This document shows, one piece after another, positions 42,749 to 51,380 of a stretch of 64,000 nt of DNA (position 1 is its first letter; each line of letters opens with the position of its first letter). The notes under the pieces were generated by a model that was given only the letters and a program-made list of their open reading frames with translations, did no database searches and was not told the DNA's origin. The stretch comes from Faecalibacterium sp. I4-3-84 (GTDB lineage: Bacteria; Bacillota; Clostridia; Oscillospirales; Ruminococcaceae). The translations under genes and the position numbers were made by a program. The stretch covers positions 1,798,001 through 1,862,000 of the forward strand of contig NZ_CP094466.1 in NCBI RefSeq assembly GCF_023347255.1. Reading direction: 5' to 3'.

Positions 42749-42749
42749 G

Positions 42750-43286
42750 TCAGTCGATGACCTTTGCCTTCTGCAAAGCCACCAAAATCAGCGGGATGAG
42801 CACCAACTGAGCCACGATGCCCGGCACGGCGGTGAGCAGCGCACCGGACAAAAACGCGCTGAACGGGAAGCTGGAACCGGTCAGGCCGGCCAGCACAAAG
42901 CGTACCGCACCCCAGACCAAACGGCCTGCCACCATGGCGGTGACAAGAGAAGCATACATCATGGGCACGGTGTGCTTCACCTTGTGCCAGAGCACGCCGG
43001 ACACAAGGCCGTAGGCGGCCAGCTCAAAGGCCATGGCAATGGCGATGGGGAACATCGGCGGCATGCCGAACAGCACCGACCGCACCAGCGGAGCAATGAA
43101 GCCCACGGCAAGGCCCCATGGGCCGCCCAGCACAAAGCCGCACAGCAGAATGGGAAAGTGCATCGGGCACAGCATGTTGCCCACCTGCGGCACATGGCCG
43201 GTGATCATGGGCAGCACAAAGGCCAGTGCAAGGAACAGTGCAGCCAGCACGAGGCTGCGGGTGGTGGAATGGGGGTTCGTTTTCAT
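42750..43286 (-). CDS. ECF transporter substrate-binding (S) component
   Basis: A 178-residue membrane protein with about six helices. It begins STTRSLVLAALFLALAFVLP and has MLCPMHFPILLCGFVLGGP and GFIAPLVRSVLFGMPPMFP. The A-L-F-x-A-L-like start on helix 1 is the site that docks to the shared EcfT subunit. The vitamin or metabolite bound is not evident; it is not clearly ThiT, RibU, BioY, FolT or PdxU. AGAGGAAG precedes the ATG at 43286. Its long leader has its own promoter and an intrinsic terminator right before the gene, so it is probably controlled by transcription attenuation. Confidence 0.87.
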   Translation of the reverse strand: MKTNPHSTTRSLVLAALFLALAFVLPMITGHVPQVGNMLCPMHFPILLCGFVLGGPWGLAVGFIAPLVRSVLFGMPPMFPIAIAMAFELAAYGLVSGVLWHKVKHTVPMMYASLVTAMVAGRLVWGAVRFVLAGLTGSSFPFSAFLSGALLTAVPGIVAQLVLIPLILVALQKAKVID

Positions 43287-43512
43287 AAAAAGCTTCCTCT
43301 TTTGGCCAGACAAAAAAGGGGCCTGCCCGGCTTACAAGCCAACGGCAGACCCCTTCGTGGTGTCTATAGCAGCAAAAATAAGATGGCAGAACGCAAAGGC
43401 CCCCTGTGGGCTTTGCGCTGCACCGCTGCGTAAGCGCAGCGGTGGATAAAATGCTCCATCAGGATGGAGAACACGGGCTTCTGTCCGCACACCCGGCTTC
43501 GTACCGGAATCT
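43287..43512 (-). ncRNA. Structured leader of the ECF gene, possible riboswitch of unassigned class
   Basis: About 226 bases of 5' untranslated RNA (minus strand). In RNA order it folds as CCGG/CCGG, GGACAGAA/TTCTCC-type, CTCCAT/ATGGAG, a perfect 10-bp CACCGCTGCG/CGCAGCGGTG, CGCAAAG/CTTTGCG, then a terminator. It does not match the TPP, FMN, cobalamin, lysine, purine, preQ1 or THF riboswitch consensus I know. Confidence 0.45.
43318..43353 (-). terminator. Attenuator terminator in the ECF leader
   Basis: Minus strand arms GGGGTCTGCC and GGCAGGCCCC followed by TTTTTTG, ending 25 bases before the ribosome binding site. Confidence 0.8.
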
Positions 43513-43518
43513 GTGAAA

Positions 43519-43547
43519 AATATAGCAGATGCCTCTGGCTTTGTCAA
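43519..43547 (-). promoter_or_regulatory. Promoter of the ECF gene leader
   Basis: Minus strand TTGACA (43542-43547), 17-base spacer, TATATT (43519-43524). Confidence 0.85.
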
Positions 43548-43634
43548 GATACGGCAAAAAGCCTGCAATTTAACCAAAAAGCGGCAAATTTCCATGCATA
43601 TTTCCCCGCGTGTGTACATTTTGCATGAAGAAGC

Positions 43635-43663
43635 TTGACCTTTTTGCATAGAATAGCTAATAT
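43635..43663 (+). promoter_or_regulatory. Promoter of the transketolase genes
   Basis: TTGACC (43635-43640), 17-base spacer, TAATAT (43658-43663). A leader of about 95 bases follows. Confidence 0.7.
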
Positions 43664-43765
43664 AAACTTGAAAAAGAGCGCGCTGCGGGCAGCAGGACTG
43701 CACCGGCGCTGACGAAAGGCTTTTTTGAACATGTGCAAATCTGAGGTTCATACGGGAGGACCATC

Positions 43766-44617
43766 ATGACAAATGCAGAAAAACTTACTCTGGCCAAGCA
43801 CGCCTGCCACATCCGCATGGGCGTGATCGAGGGCACGCACAGCGCAAAGTGCGGTCATCCGGGCGGCAGTCTGGATATCGCCGAGCTGCTGAGCTACCTC
43901 TATTTCGTGGAAATGAACATTGACCCGAAGGACCCCAAGAAGGCCGACCGCGACCGTCTGGTGCTGTCCAAGGGCCATGCTGCACCGGCACTATATGCAG
44001 CGCTGGCAGAGCGCGGCTATTTCCCGGTGGAAGACCTTAAGACCCTGCGTAAGATCGGCAGCTATCTGCAGGGCCACCCCAACATGAACGAGACCCCGGG
44101 CGTGGATATGTCCACCGGCAGTCTGGGTCAGGGCGTGTCTGCCGCCTGCGGCATGGCACTGGGTGCCAAGCACGCCGGTAAGCCCATCAACGTCTACACC
44201 ATCCTGGGCGACGGCGAGGTGGAAGAGGGCGAGTGCTGGGAAGCCTTCATGTTTGCCGCACACTACGGCCTTTCCAACCTGTGCGTTGTGCTGGACCGCA
44301 ACCACCTGCAGATCGACGGCACCACCGAGACCGTGATGAACAGCGCCCCGCTGGAAGAGAAGCTGAAGGCCTTCAACTTCAATGTCGTCACCATCGACGG
44401 CCACGACTACGACCAGATCGAAGCCGCCATGCAGGCGTTCCATGCAGAGACTGTAAAGCCCACCTGCATCATTATGGACACCACAAAGGGCAAGGGTGTT
44501 TCCTATATGACCAACTCTGTGGACTGGCACGGCAAGGGCCCCAACGATGACGAGTACAAGATCGCAATTGAGGAACTGAACGCCGCATACGCCGCGCTGG
44601 AGCAGGAGGAAAACTAA
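43766..44617 (+). CDS. Transketolase, N-terminal subunit
   Basis: A 283-residue thiamine-diphosphate-binding half. It shows GHPGGSLDIAELLSYLYF, LVLSKGHAAPALYAAL, TGSLGQGVSAACGMALG and the TPP/Mg site ILGDGEVEEGECWEA followed by LVVLDRN-type CVVLDRNHLQIDG. Split transketolases are common in Firmicutes. With the next gene it would interconvert pentose and hexose phosphates. GGGAGGACC precedes the ATG. Preferred codons indicate strong expression. Confidence 0.94.
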   Translation: MTNAEKLTLAKHACHIRMGVIEGTHSAKCGHPGGSLDIAELLSYLYFVEMNIDPKDPKKADRDRLVLSKGHAAPALYAALAERGYFPVEDLKTLRKIGSYLQGHPNMNETPGVDMSTGSLGQGVSAACGMALGAKHAGKPINVYTILGDGEVEEGECWEAFMFAAHYGLSNLCVVLDRNHLQIDGTTETVMNSAPLEEKLKAFNFNVVTIDGHDYDQIEAAMQAFHAETVKPTCIIMDTTKGKGVSYMTNSVDWHGKGPNDDEYKIAIEELNAAYAALEQEEN

Positions 44618-44618
44618 G

Positions 44619-45566
44619 ATGGCAGATGTGAAGAAGATCGCTACCCGTGAAAGCTACGGCAACACCCTGAAGGAGCTGGCCGCCGAAGGCCACGAGGATC
44701 TGGTGGTGCTGGACGCAGACCTTGCTGCTGCCACCAAGACCGGTATGTTCCGCAAGGCTTACCCGGATCGTCATTTTGACTGCGGCATTGCCGAGGAAAA
44801 CATGATGGGCGTGGCTGCGGGCCTGTCCACCATGGGCTACGTGCCCTTTGTTTCCAGCTTTGCTATGTTCGCCGCCGGCCGTGCCTTCGAGCAGGTGCGC
44901 AACTCCATTGGCTATCCCCACCTGAACGTGAAGATCGGTGCCACCCACGGCGGCATCTCGGTGGGCGAGGACGGCGCTTCCCATCAGTGCTGCGAGGACT
45001 TTGCCCTCATGCGCAGCATCCCCGGCATGACCGTGATCTGCCCCGCCGACGATGTGGAGGCCCGCGCCGCTGTGCGTGCTGCCTACGCAATGGAAGGCCC
45101 CGTCTACCTGCGCTTTGGCCGTTTGGCTGTGCCTGTGTTCCACGATGCCGAGAACTATCACTTCGAGATCGGCAAGGGCGAGCAGATCACCGAGGGCAGC
45201 GACATTGCCATCATCGCCACCGGCCTGATGGTCAACGAAGCCCGCATTGCTGCGGAGCAGCTGGCCGCTGAGGGCATCCATGCCCGGGTCATCAACATCC
45301 ACACCATCAAGCCTCTGGACGAGGAGATCGTCCTCAAGGCTGCAAAGGAGTGCGGCAAGGTCATCACCGCCGAGGAGCACAATGTCATCGGCGGTCTGGG
45401 CGAGGCTGTCTGCGCCGTGCTGAGCGAAAAGCTGCCCACCCCTGTGCGCCGTGTGGGCGTGCAGGACAAGTTTGGCTGCTCCGGCCCTGCATGGGACCTG
45501 TTGCGTGAGTACGGTCTGGATGCCGCTACCATCTGCAAGACTGCCCACGAAATGCTGGGCAAATAA
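44619..45566 (+). CDS. Transketolase, C-terminal subunit
   Basis: A 315-residue subunit carrying the pyrimidine-binding and C-terminal domains: DCGIAEENMMGVAAGLSTMG with the catalytic Glu, GASHQCCEDFALMRSIPGM, YLRFGR, and AEEHNVIGGLGEAVCAVL. It begins one base after the stop of the N-terminal subunit gene, so both subunits are made from one transcript in equal amounts. GGAGGAAAAC within the upstream coding end is the ribosome binding site. Confidence 0.94.
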   Translation: MADVKKIATRESYGNTLKELAAEGHEDLVVLDADLAAATKTGMFRKAYPDRHFDCGIAEENMMGVAAGLSTMGYVPFVSSFAMFAAGRAFEQVRNSIGYPHLNVKIGATHGGISVGEDGASHQCCEDFALMRSIPGMTVICPADDVEARAAVRAAYAMEGPVYLRFGRLAVPVFHDAENYHFEIGKGEQITEGSDIAIIATGLMVNEARIAAEQLAAEGIHARVINIHTIKPLDEEIVLKAAKECGKVITAEEHNVIGGLGEAVCAVLSEKLPTPVRRVGVQDKFGCSGPAWDLLREYGLDAATICKTAHEMLGK

Positions 45567-45591
45567 AGCTGCCGGAATCTCACAAAAGCTG

Positions 45592-45640
45592 AAGGGGCTG
45601 CTGCACGTTTGTTCAAAACGATGTGCAGCAGCCCCTTTTT
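45592..45640 (+). terminator. Terminator of the transketolase operon
   Basis: Arms AAGGGGCTGCTGCAC and GTGCAGCAGCCCCTT with an inner CGTTT/AAACG stem, then T run. Confidence 0.92.
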
Positions 45641-45738
45641 GCGCCCCAATGTGACCCGGTTACGGAAAAACCCCGGTGTTTTGGGTATACTGATGCCATA
45701 AGAACAACCACGAACGAACCCTTTCAGGAGGTAGAAAT

Positions 45739-46047
45739 ATGGCAGTTGTTACGATCACGAAAGAAAATTTTGAGCAGGAGGTGCTGCAGAGCGCAAAGCC
45801 TGTCCTGCTGGACTTCTGGGCCAGCTGGTGCGGCCCCTGCCGCATGCTCAGCCCCGTTGTGGACGAGGTAGCTGAGGAGCGCACCGATGTGAAGGTGGGC
45901 AAGGTGAATGTGGACGAGCAGCCGGAGCTGGCCGGGGAGTTCGGCGTCATGAGCATCCCCACTCTGCTGGTGTTTGAGCAGGGCAAGCTGGTGCGTCAGG
46001 CCGTGGGTGCCCGCCCGAAGGCCAGTGTGCTGGAGCTGCTTGGGTAA
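45739..46047 (+). CDS. trxA: Thioredoxin TrxA
   Basis: A 102-residue thioredoxin with the active site [11 protein letters not shown] and the cis-Pro loop MSIPTLLVF. It reduces protein disulfides in the cytoplasm, and its likely reductase is of the kind encoded at 16028. CAGGAGGT precedes the ATG. TATACT at 45686-45691 may be its -10 box. It is a single gene followed by a hairpin. Confidence 0.95.
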   Translation: MAVVTITKENFEQEVLQSAKPVLLDFWASWCGPCRMLSPVVDEVAEERTDVKVGKVNVDEQPELAGEFGVMSIPTLLVFEQGKLVRQAVGARPKASVLELLG

Positions 46048-46059
46048 ATATGCGTGCTG

Positions 46060-46094
46060 AAAAGGAGCTGTTGCGCCATGCGACGGCTCCTTTT
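46060..46094 (+). terminator. Terminator of trxA
   Basis: Outer stem AAAAGGAGC/GGCTCCTTTT with a partly paired interior, then T/C-rich DNA. Confidence 0.7.
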
Positions 46095-46149
46095 CTTCTT
46101 TTCCCTGTACAAACGCACAGAAAAATCGTATCATTGAGTTGGAAACACC

Positions 46150-46206
46150 GTCACTTTCCTACTTTACAACTTTACCGAGATAAAGTAAAATAAACTCAAG
46201 TAAGAA
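46150..46206. promoter_or_regulatory. Possible his-operon operator region
   Basis: AT-rich leader with two direct ACTTTAC copies (at 46161 and 46169) and an inverted partner, ACTTTA (46169-46174) against TAAAGT (46181-46186). It may bind a His repressor. No T-box or His-codon-rich leader peptide is seen. Confidence 0.4.
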
Positions 46207-46221
46207 ATGGGGGAACCGACA

Positions 46222-47817
46222 ATGGAATTCAGCCTTGCAAACCTGCAGCCCAAGGAGCGCGCCTCCTTTGCGCTGCGCGCCTTGTACGAAGCGGCGGGCT
46301 GCCGCAAGTATCATATGGGCCGATTTGAGGAGTACGGCCTGTATCAGGCCAACCGCAGTTTTTTGTCGTCCGAGCAGGTCATTACCTTTACCGATCTGGA
46401 CGGCCGTCTGCTGGCCCTCAAGCCGGACGTGACCCTCTCCATTGCCAAGACGGCGCAGCCCGCCCCCGGCGAGATCCTGCGCTACTACTATCACGAGAAC
46501 GTCTACCGCCCTTCCGCCGAGAGCCACACCTTTAAAGAGATCAGCCAGATGGGCCTTGAGATGCTGGGTGCGGTGGGCGAAGCACAGGTGCAGCAGGCGG
46601 TGTGTCTGGCGGCGCGGTCGCTGGATGCGCTGGGGGCCGATTGGGTGCTGGAAGTGAGCCACATGGGCTACCTGTTCGGCCTGTTCGACGCGCTGGGCGT
46701 GCCGGATGCCGCCCGCGCAAAGCTGCTGGAAAAGCTGCGGGAGAAAAACGCCCACGAGCTGCGGGCTGCAGCCGGAGCCGCCGGCCTTGCCGATGCCGCC
46801 GATACCCTGTGCAGTGTGCTGGATCTTTCCGGTGCCTATGCCGAAACGCTGGAAAAGGCTGCAGCCCTGTGCCGCAACGACGCCATGCGCGCGGCGGTGG
46901 CCGAGCTGGAAGCGCTGGCTGTGCCGCTGGAAAAGGCGGGCGGCGTGATCCGGCTGGACATGACGCTGGCCGGTGAGATGGAATACTACAACGGCCTTGT
47001 GTTTCAGGGCTACCTGAAAGCCCTGCCCCGCCCCCTGCTCAAGGGCGGCCGCTACGACCTGCTGATGCAGAAGTTCACCCCCGGTGCCGGTGCCATCGGC
47101 TTTGCGGTCTATCTGGACGAGCTGGACCGCCTGAGCGCCCCGCTGCCGCCGGTGCAGAAGAACAGCACCGACAGGGTGATGCTGAACGTGGCTCTGCCCA
47201 AGGGCCGTCTGGGCGATAAGGTGTATCACCTGCTGGCGGGCATCGGCTACGGCTGCCCGGAGGACTACAACGCCACCCGCAAGCTGGTGGTGGAAAACCC
47301 GGAGGCCGGCATCCGCTACTTCCTCGTCAAGCCCAGCGACGTTGCCATCTATGTGGAGCACGGTGCCGCCGATGTGGGCATCGTGGGCAAGGACATCCTC
47401 ACAGAGGCTTCTGCCGATGTGTACGAGCTGCTGGACACCGGCCTTGGCAAATGCCGCATGTGCGTTGCCGCCCCGGCCGATTACAAGGACGACCCCAGCC
47501 GCCCGGTGCGGGTGGCCACAAAATTCGTCAACATTGCAAAGAGCTATTACGCATCCATGGGGCGGGACATCGATATCATCAAGCTGAACGGCTCCATTGA
47601 GCTGGCCCCCATTCTGGGCCTTTCGGACGTCATCGTGGATATCGTGGAGACCGGCACCACCCTGCGGGAGAACGGCCTGAAGGTGGTCACCGAGTTCATG
47701 CCCATCTCGGCCCGGTTCATTGCCAACAAGGCCAGCTACCAGTTCAAGCACGCCGAAATGGACACCATGCTGGAAAAGCTGCGGGCGGAACTGCAGAACA
47801 AGGAGGAAGCAAAATGA
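46222..47817 (+). CDS. hisG: Fused ATP phosphoribosyltransferase: regulatory HisZ plus catalytic short HisG
   Basis: A 531-residue fusion. Residues 1 to about 315 are HisZ, a HisRS paralogue (RFEEYGLYQANRSFLSSEQV, LKPDVTLSIAK, RYYYHENVYR). From about residue 320 it is the short-form HisG (LNVALPKGRLGDKVYHLLAG, VEHGAADVGIVGKDILTE, DVIVDIVETGTTLRENGL, the PRPP loop). HisG(S) works only with HisZ, so fusion makes a fixed 1:1 complex. It catalyses the first step of histidine synthesis. The ATG at 46222 is chosen over 46207 because GGGGGA lies seven bases before it. It overlaps hisD by 4 bases. Confidence 0.92.
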   Translation: MEFSLANLQPKERASFALRALYEAAGCRKYHMGRFEEYGLYQANRSFLSSEQVITFTDLDGRLLALKPDVTLSIAKTAQPAPGEILRYYYHENVYRPSAESHTFKEISQMGLEMLGAVGEAQVQQAVCLAARSLDALGADWVLEVSHMGYLFGLFDALGVPDAARAKLLEKLREKNAHELRAAAGAAGLADAADTLCSVLDLSGAYAETLEKAAALCRNDAMRAAVAELEALAVPLEKAGGVIRLDMTLAGEMEYYNGLVFQGYLKALPRPLLKGGRYDLLMQKFTPGAGAIGFAVYLDELDRLSAPLPPVQKNSTDRVMLNVALPKGRLGDKVYHLLAGIGYGCPEDYNATRKLVVENPEAGIRYFLVKPSDVAIYVEHGAADVGIVGKDILTEASADVYELLDTGLGKCRMCVAAPADYKDDPSRPVRVATKFVNIAKSYYASMGRDIDIIKLNGSIELAPILGLSDVIVDIVETGTTLRENGLKVVTEFMPISARFIANKASYQFKHAEMDTMLEKLRAELQNKEEAK

Positions 47818-49091
47818 TCAAGCTGTATAACTTTGACGAGCTCAGGCCCGAAGAGATTCTGAACCGCGATATCCGCGCGGAAAAGAACGTGGAGGATGTG
47901 GTGGACGGCATCATTGCCGATGTGCGCGCCCGGGGCGACGATGCCCTGAAGGATTATGCGCTGAAATTTGACGGCGCGAAGATCGATGCCCTGCAGGTGA
48001 CGCAGGAGGAGATCGACGAAGCCTTTGCGGGCATGGACCCCTACTTCCTCGAAACGCTGCGCGAAGCCGCTGCCAACATCGAGAGCTTCCACCGCCAGCA
48101 GGTGCACAAGAATTTTGTGGTGAACGACAAGCCCGGCATCGTGCTGGGGCAGAAATATACCCCCATTGAAAAGGCCGGTGTCTATGTGCCCGGCGGCACG
48201 GCGGCCTATCCCTCTACCGTGCTCATGGACGTGATCCCGGCAAAGGTGGCAGGCGTGTCCGAAATCGTCATGACCACCCCCGCCGGAAAGGACGGCAGGG
48301 TGAACCCGGTCATCCTTGCCGCCGCTGCCACCGCAGGCGCGACCAGGATCTTCAAGACCGGCGGCGCACAGGCTGTGGCGGCTCTCGCCTACGGCACCCA
48401 GAGCATCCCTGCGGTGGATAAGATCGTTGGCCCCGGCAACATCTACGTTGCCACCGCCAAGCGCAAGGTGTTTGGCAAGGTGGGCATCGATATGATCGCA
48501 GGCCCCAGCGAAATTCTGGTGCTGGCCGACGGCGGCTGCAACCCCGCATGGGTGGCAGCAGACCTGCTGAGTCAGGCCGAGCACGACAAACTGGCAAGCC
48601 CGGTCCTCGTCACCGACAGCCCGGAGCTGGCCAAGGCCGTGCAGGCGGAGCTGGAGATGCAGATCCCTCAGCTGCCCCGTGCCGCCATCGCCCGCGCCAG
48701 CGTGGACGACAACGGCAAGATCATCCTCTGCACCGACCTGCACAAGGCCATTGAAGCCTGCAACATCATTGCACCGGAACATCTGGAAGTGTGCGTGGAG
48801 GACCCCTTCGGCGTGCTGAACGAGATCAGAAACGCAGGCAGCATCTTCCTTGGCCGCAACGTGCCGGAAGCGCTGGGCGATTACTTTGCAGGCCCCAACC
48901 ACACCCTGCCCACCAGCGGCACCGCCCGCTTCTCAAGCCCCTTGGGCGTAGACGACTTTGTAAAGAAGTCCAGCTTCCTCTACTACACCCGGGAAGCGCT
49001 GGGCGAGGTAGCCCCCCGCATCGCCGATTTTGCCGAGCGCGAGGGCCTGCACGCCCACGCCCGCAGCGTGACCATCCGGTATGAAAAGTGA
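47814..49091 (+). CDS. hisD: Histidinol dehydrogenase HisD
   Basis: A 425-residue zinc enzyme doing the last two oxidations to histidine. It shows PIEKAGVYVPGGTAAYPSTV, TGGAQAVAALAYGTQSIP, VDKIVGPGNIYVATAKR, the Zn ligands in LLSQAEHDKLAS and PNHTLPTSGTARF. The start overlaps the hisZG stop (ATGA), so coupling is strong. Length is normal. Confidence 0.96.
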   Translation: MIKLYNFDELRPEEILNRDIRAEKNVEDVVDGIIADVRARGDDALKDYALKFDGAKIDALQVTQEEIDEAFAGMDPYFLETLREAAANIESFHRQQVHKNFVVNDKPGIVLGQKYTPIEKAGVYVPGGTAAYPSTVLMDVIPAKVAGVSEIVMTTPAGKDGRVNPVILAAAATAGATRIFKTGGAQAVAALAYGTQSIPAVDKIVGPGNIYVATAKRKVFGKVGIDMIAGPSEILVLADGGCNPAWVAADLLSQAEHDKLASPVLVTDSPELAKAVQAELEMQIPQLPRAAIARASVDDNGKIILCTDLHKAIEACNIIAPEHLEVCVEDPFGVLNEIRNAGSIFLGRNVPEALGDYFAGPNHTLPTSGTARFSSPLGVDDFVKKSSFLYYTREALGEVAPRIADFAEREGLHAHARSVTIRYEK

Positions 49092-49102
49092 GGATTTGAA
49101 CC

Positions 49103-50164
49103 ATGAGTAAATTCCTTTCTCCCACGCTGGCCGCTGTCACCCCCTACACCCCGGGTGAGCAGCCGCAGGATCAGCAGTACATCAAACTGAACACTAACGA
49201 AAGCCCCTATCTGCCCTCCCCGGCGGTGATCGCCGCCGTGAGCGAGCACGAGGTGGAAAAGCTGCGCCTTTACTCCGACCCCGCCTGTGCCGACCTGCTC
49301 AAGGCGGCCGCAGCCCACTTCGGTTTGCAGCCGGAGCAGATCATGCCCGGCAATGGCAGCGACGAGAACCTCTTCTTTGCGCTGCGTGCCTTCTGCGACG
49401 CAGACCACCCGCTGGCCTATGCCGACATCACCTACGGTTGCTACGGCGTGTGGTGTGGGCTGATGCACATTCCCAGCCACATCATCCCGCTGAAAGAGGA
49501 TTTCACCCTTGACCCGAAGGACTACTACGGCCTGAACCAGACCATCGTCCTTGCAAACCCCAACGCCCCCACCGGCATTGCACTGCCCCGGGTGGAAATT
49601 GAGGGCATCTTAAAGGCAAACCCGAACAATGTGGTCATCGTGGACGAGGCCTATGTGGACTTTGGCGGCGAGAGCTGCGTGCCCCTCATCGACCAGTACG
49701 AGAACCTGCTGGTGGTGCAGACTTTTTCCAAGTCCCGGCAGCTGGCCGGTGCGCGTCTGGGTCTTGCCATGGGCAATGCAAAGCTCATTGCCGACCTGAA
49801 CCGGGTCAAGTTCAGCCTGAACCCCTACAACATCAACCGCCTGACCCTGAAGGCCGGGCAGGCTGCGCTGGAAGATACCGCTTATTTTGACAGGACCCGC
49901 GCCGCCATCGTGGACACCCGCGCATGGACAAAACAACAGCTGGAACAGCGCGGATTTGCCGTGCTGGACAGCCGCTCCAACTTCCTGTTTGCAAGTACCA
50001 ACAGGAAAGACGGCGGAACACTCTACAAAGAGTTGAAGAAAAATGGCATTCTGGTGCGCCATTTTGACGCGCCCCGCATCCAGAACTGGCTGCGCATCAC
50101 CATTGGCACGCCGGAACAGATGCAGACGTTTATGGAAACGCTGGATAAGATCATGGAGGAATGA
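49103..50164 (+). CDS. hisC: Histidinol-phosphate aminotransferase HisC
   Basis: A 353-residue PLP enzyme. It shows KLNTNESPYLPSPAV, MPGNGSDENLFFALRAFCD, LANPNAPTGIALP, VVIVDEAYVDFGG and the PLP-Lys segment VVQTFSKSRQLAGARLGLAM. It transaminates imidazole acetol-phosphate. It starts 11 bases after hisD with AGGATTTG as a weak ribosome binding site. Confidence 0.95.
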   Translation: MSKFLSPTLAAVTPYTPGEQPQDQQYIKLNTNESPYLPSPAVIAAVSEHEVEKLRLYSDPACADLLKAAAAHFGLQPEQIMPGNGSDENLFFALRAFCDADHPLAYADITYGCYGVWCGLMHIPSHIIPLKEDFTLDPKDYYGLNQTIVLANPNAPTGIALPRVEIEGILKANPNNVVIVDEAYVDFGGESCVPLIDQYENLLVVQTFSKSRQLAGARLGLAMGNAKLIADLNRVKFSLNPYNINRLTLKAGQAALEDTAYFDRTRAAIVDTRAWTKQQLEQRGFAVLDSRSNFLFASTNRKDGGTLYKELKKNGILVRHFDAPRIQNWLRITIGTPEQMQTFMETLDKIMEE

Positions 50165-50167
50165 ACC

Positions 50168-50764
50168 ATGCCGAACCGAATGATCTCGCTGGAACGCAAC
50201 ACCAATGAGACCCAGATCGACCTTACCCTTGATCTGGACGGCACCGGCCGCTACGAGGTGGACACCGGGTGCGGCTTTCTGAACCACATGCTGGAGCTGT
50301 TCGCCCGCCATGGCCGTTTTGACTTAGTGCTCACCTGCCACGGCGATGTGCAGGTGGACTACCACCACACCACCGAGGATGTGGGCATTGCACTGGGTCA
50401 GGCCTTTGCACGGGCGCTGGGCGATATGCGCGGTATCCAGCGCTACGGCAGCTTTTATCTGCCCATGGATGAAGCGCTGATCCTGTGCGCCGTCGATCTC
50501 TCGGGCCGCTGCACCCTGAACTGGGACATCCATTGCAGCACCGAAAAGGTGGGCGATTTTGATGTGGAGTGCGCCAAGGAATTCTGGCTGGGCTTTGCCC
50601 GCAGCGTGCCCGCCACTGTCCACTTTGTACAATTTGCGGGAGAAAATACACACCACATCCTCGAAGCCTGCTTCAAGGGCGCAGGCCATGCACTGGGCGT
50701 GGCCGTGAAGATCGACGAAGCCCACAAGGACGAGATCCCTTCCACGAAAGGACTGCTGGTATGA
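50168..50764 (+). CDS. hisB: Imidazoleglycerol-phosphate dehydratase HisB
   Basis: A 198-residue Mn enzyme without the phosphatase domain found in enterobacterial HisB. Metal-binding His motifs are GFLNHMLELFARH, VDYHHTTEDVGIALG and HHILEACFKGAGHAL. It starts 3 bases after hisC with GGAGGAA, and its stop overlaps the hisH start (ATGA). The missing phosphatase is supplied by the PHP-type HisK at the operon end. Confidence 0.96.
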   Translation: MPNRMISLERNTNETQIDLTLDLDGTGRYEVDTGCGFLNHMLELFARHGRFDLVLTCHGDVQVDYHHTTEDVGIALGQAFARALGDMRGIQRYGSFYLPMDEALILCAVDLSGRCTLNWDIHCSTEKVGDFDVECAKEFWLGFARSVPATVHFVQFAGENTHHILEACFKGAGHALGVAVKIDEAHKDEIPSTKGLLV

Positions 50765-51369
50765 TCGCAATTATCGATTATGGCGTGGGCAACCTGTTCA
50801 GCCTGAAGTCCAGCCTGAAACAGCTGGGACTGGAAGCTGTTGTGACTGCGGATGCGGACACCATCCGCAAAGCCGACCGGCTCATCCTGCCGGGCGTGGG
50901 CGCTTTTGCCGATGCCATGGCAAAGCTGGAGGCAACGGGTCTTGTGCCGGTCATGAAAGAAGAAGCCGAAAGGAAGCCGCTGCTGGGTATCTGCCTTGGC
51001 ATGCAGCTGCTGTTTGAAAAGAGTTACGAGTACGGTGAGCACGAAGGCCTTGGCTTTGTGAAGGGCGAGGTCTGCCCGCTGGAGCCCGACCTTGCGGACA
51101 AGAGCCTGAAGGTGCCGCAGATCGGCTGGAACGCCTTGCACATTGTAAAGGACGACCCGCTGTTCAAGTACATCCGTGAGGGCGAATACGTCTATTACGT
51201 CCACAGCTACTACGGCAAGAACTGTACGGAGAGTACACTGGCTGTGAGCGACTATTCCATTCCCGTCACCGGCGCGGTGCGGGCAGGCAGGGTGTACGGC
51301 ACCCAGTTCCACCCGGAAAAGAGCGGGGATACCGGCCTGCGCATTCTGAAAGCATTTGCGGAATTGTAA
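50761..51369 (+). CDS. hisH: Imidazole glycerol-phosphate synthase glutaminase HisH
   Basis: A 202-residue class I glutamine amidotransferase. The nucleophile Cys is in LLGICLGMQLLF, and the His/Glu pair in GTQFHPEKSG. It makes ammonia that is channelled to HisF. The ATG at 50761 overlaps the hisB stop. AAGGACTGC is a modest ribosome binding site. Confidence 0.95.
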   Translation: MIAIIDYGVGNLFSLKSSLKQLGLEAVVTADADTIRKADRLILPGVGAFADAMAKLEATGLVPVMKEEAERKPLLGICLGMQLLFEKSYEYGEHEGLGFVKGEVCPLEPDLADKSLKVPQIGWNALHIVKDDPLFKYIREGEYVYYVHSYYGKNCTESTLAVSDYSIPVTGAVRAGRVYGTQFHPEKSGDTGLRILKAFAEL

Positions 51370-51380
51370 GGAGAAAAATT

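Noticed and set aside
43287-43512. Known riboswitch classes (TPP, FMN, cobalamin, lysine, purine, THF, preQ1) in the ECF leader
   Set aside because: None of their conserved core sequences could be found, so the leader is reported as unassigned.
46100-46221. T-box or His leader peptide before the his operon
   Set aside because: No T-box core (TGG pairing bulge) and no run of His codons is present.
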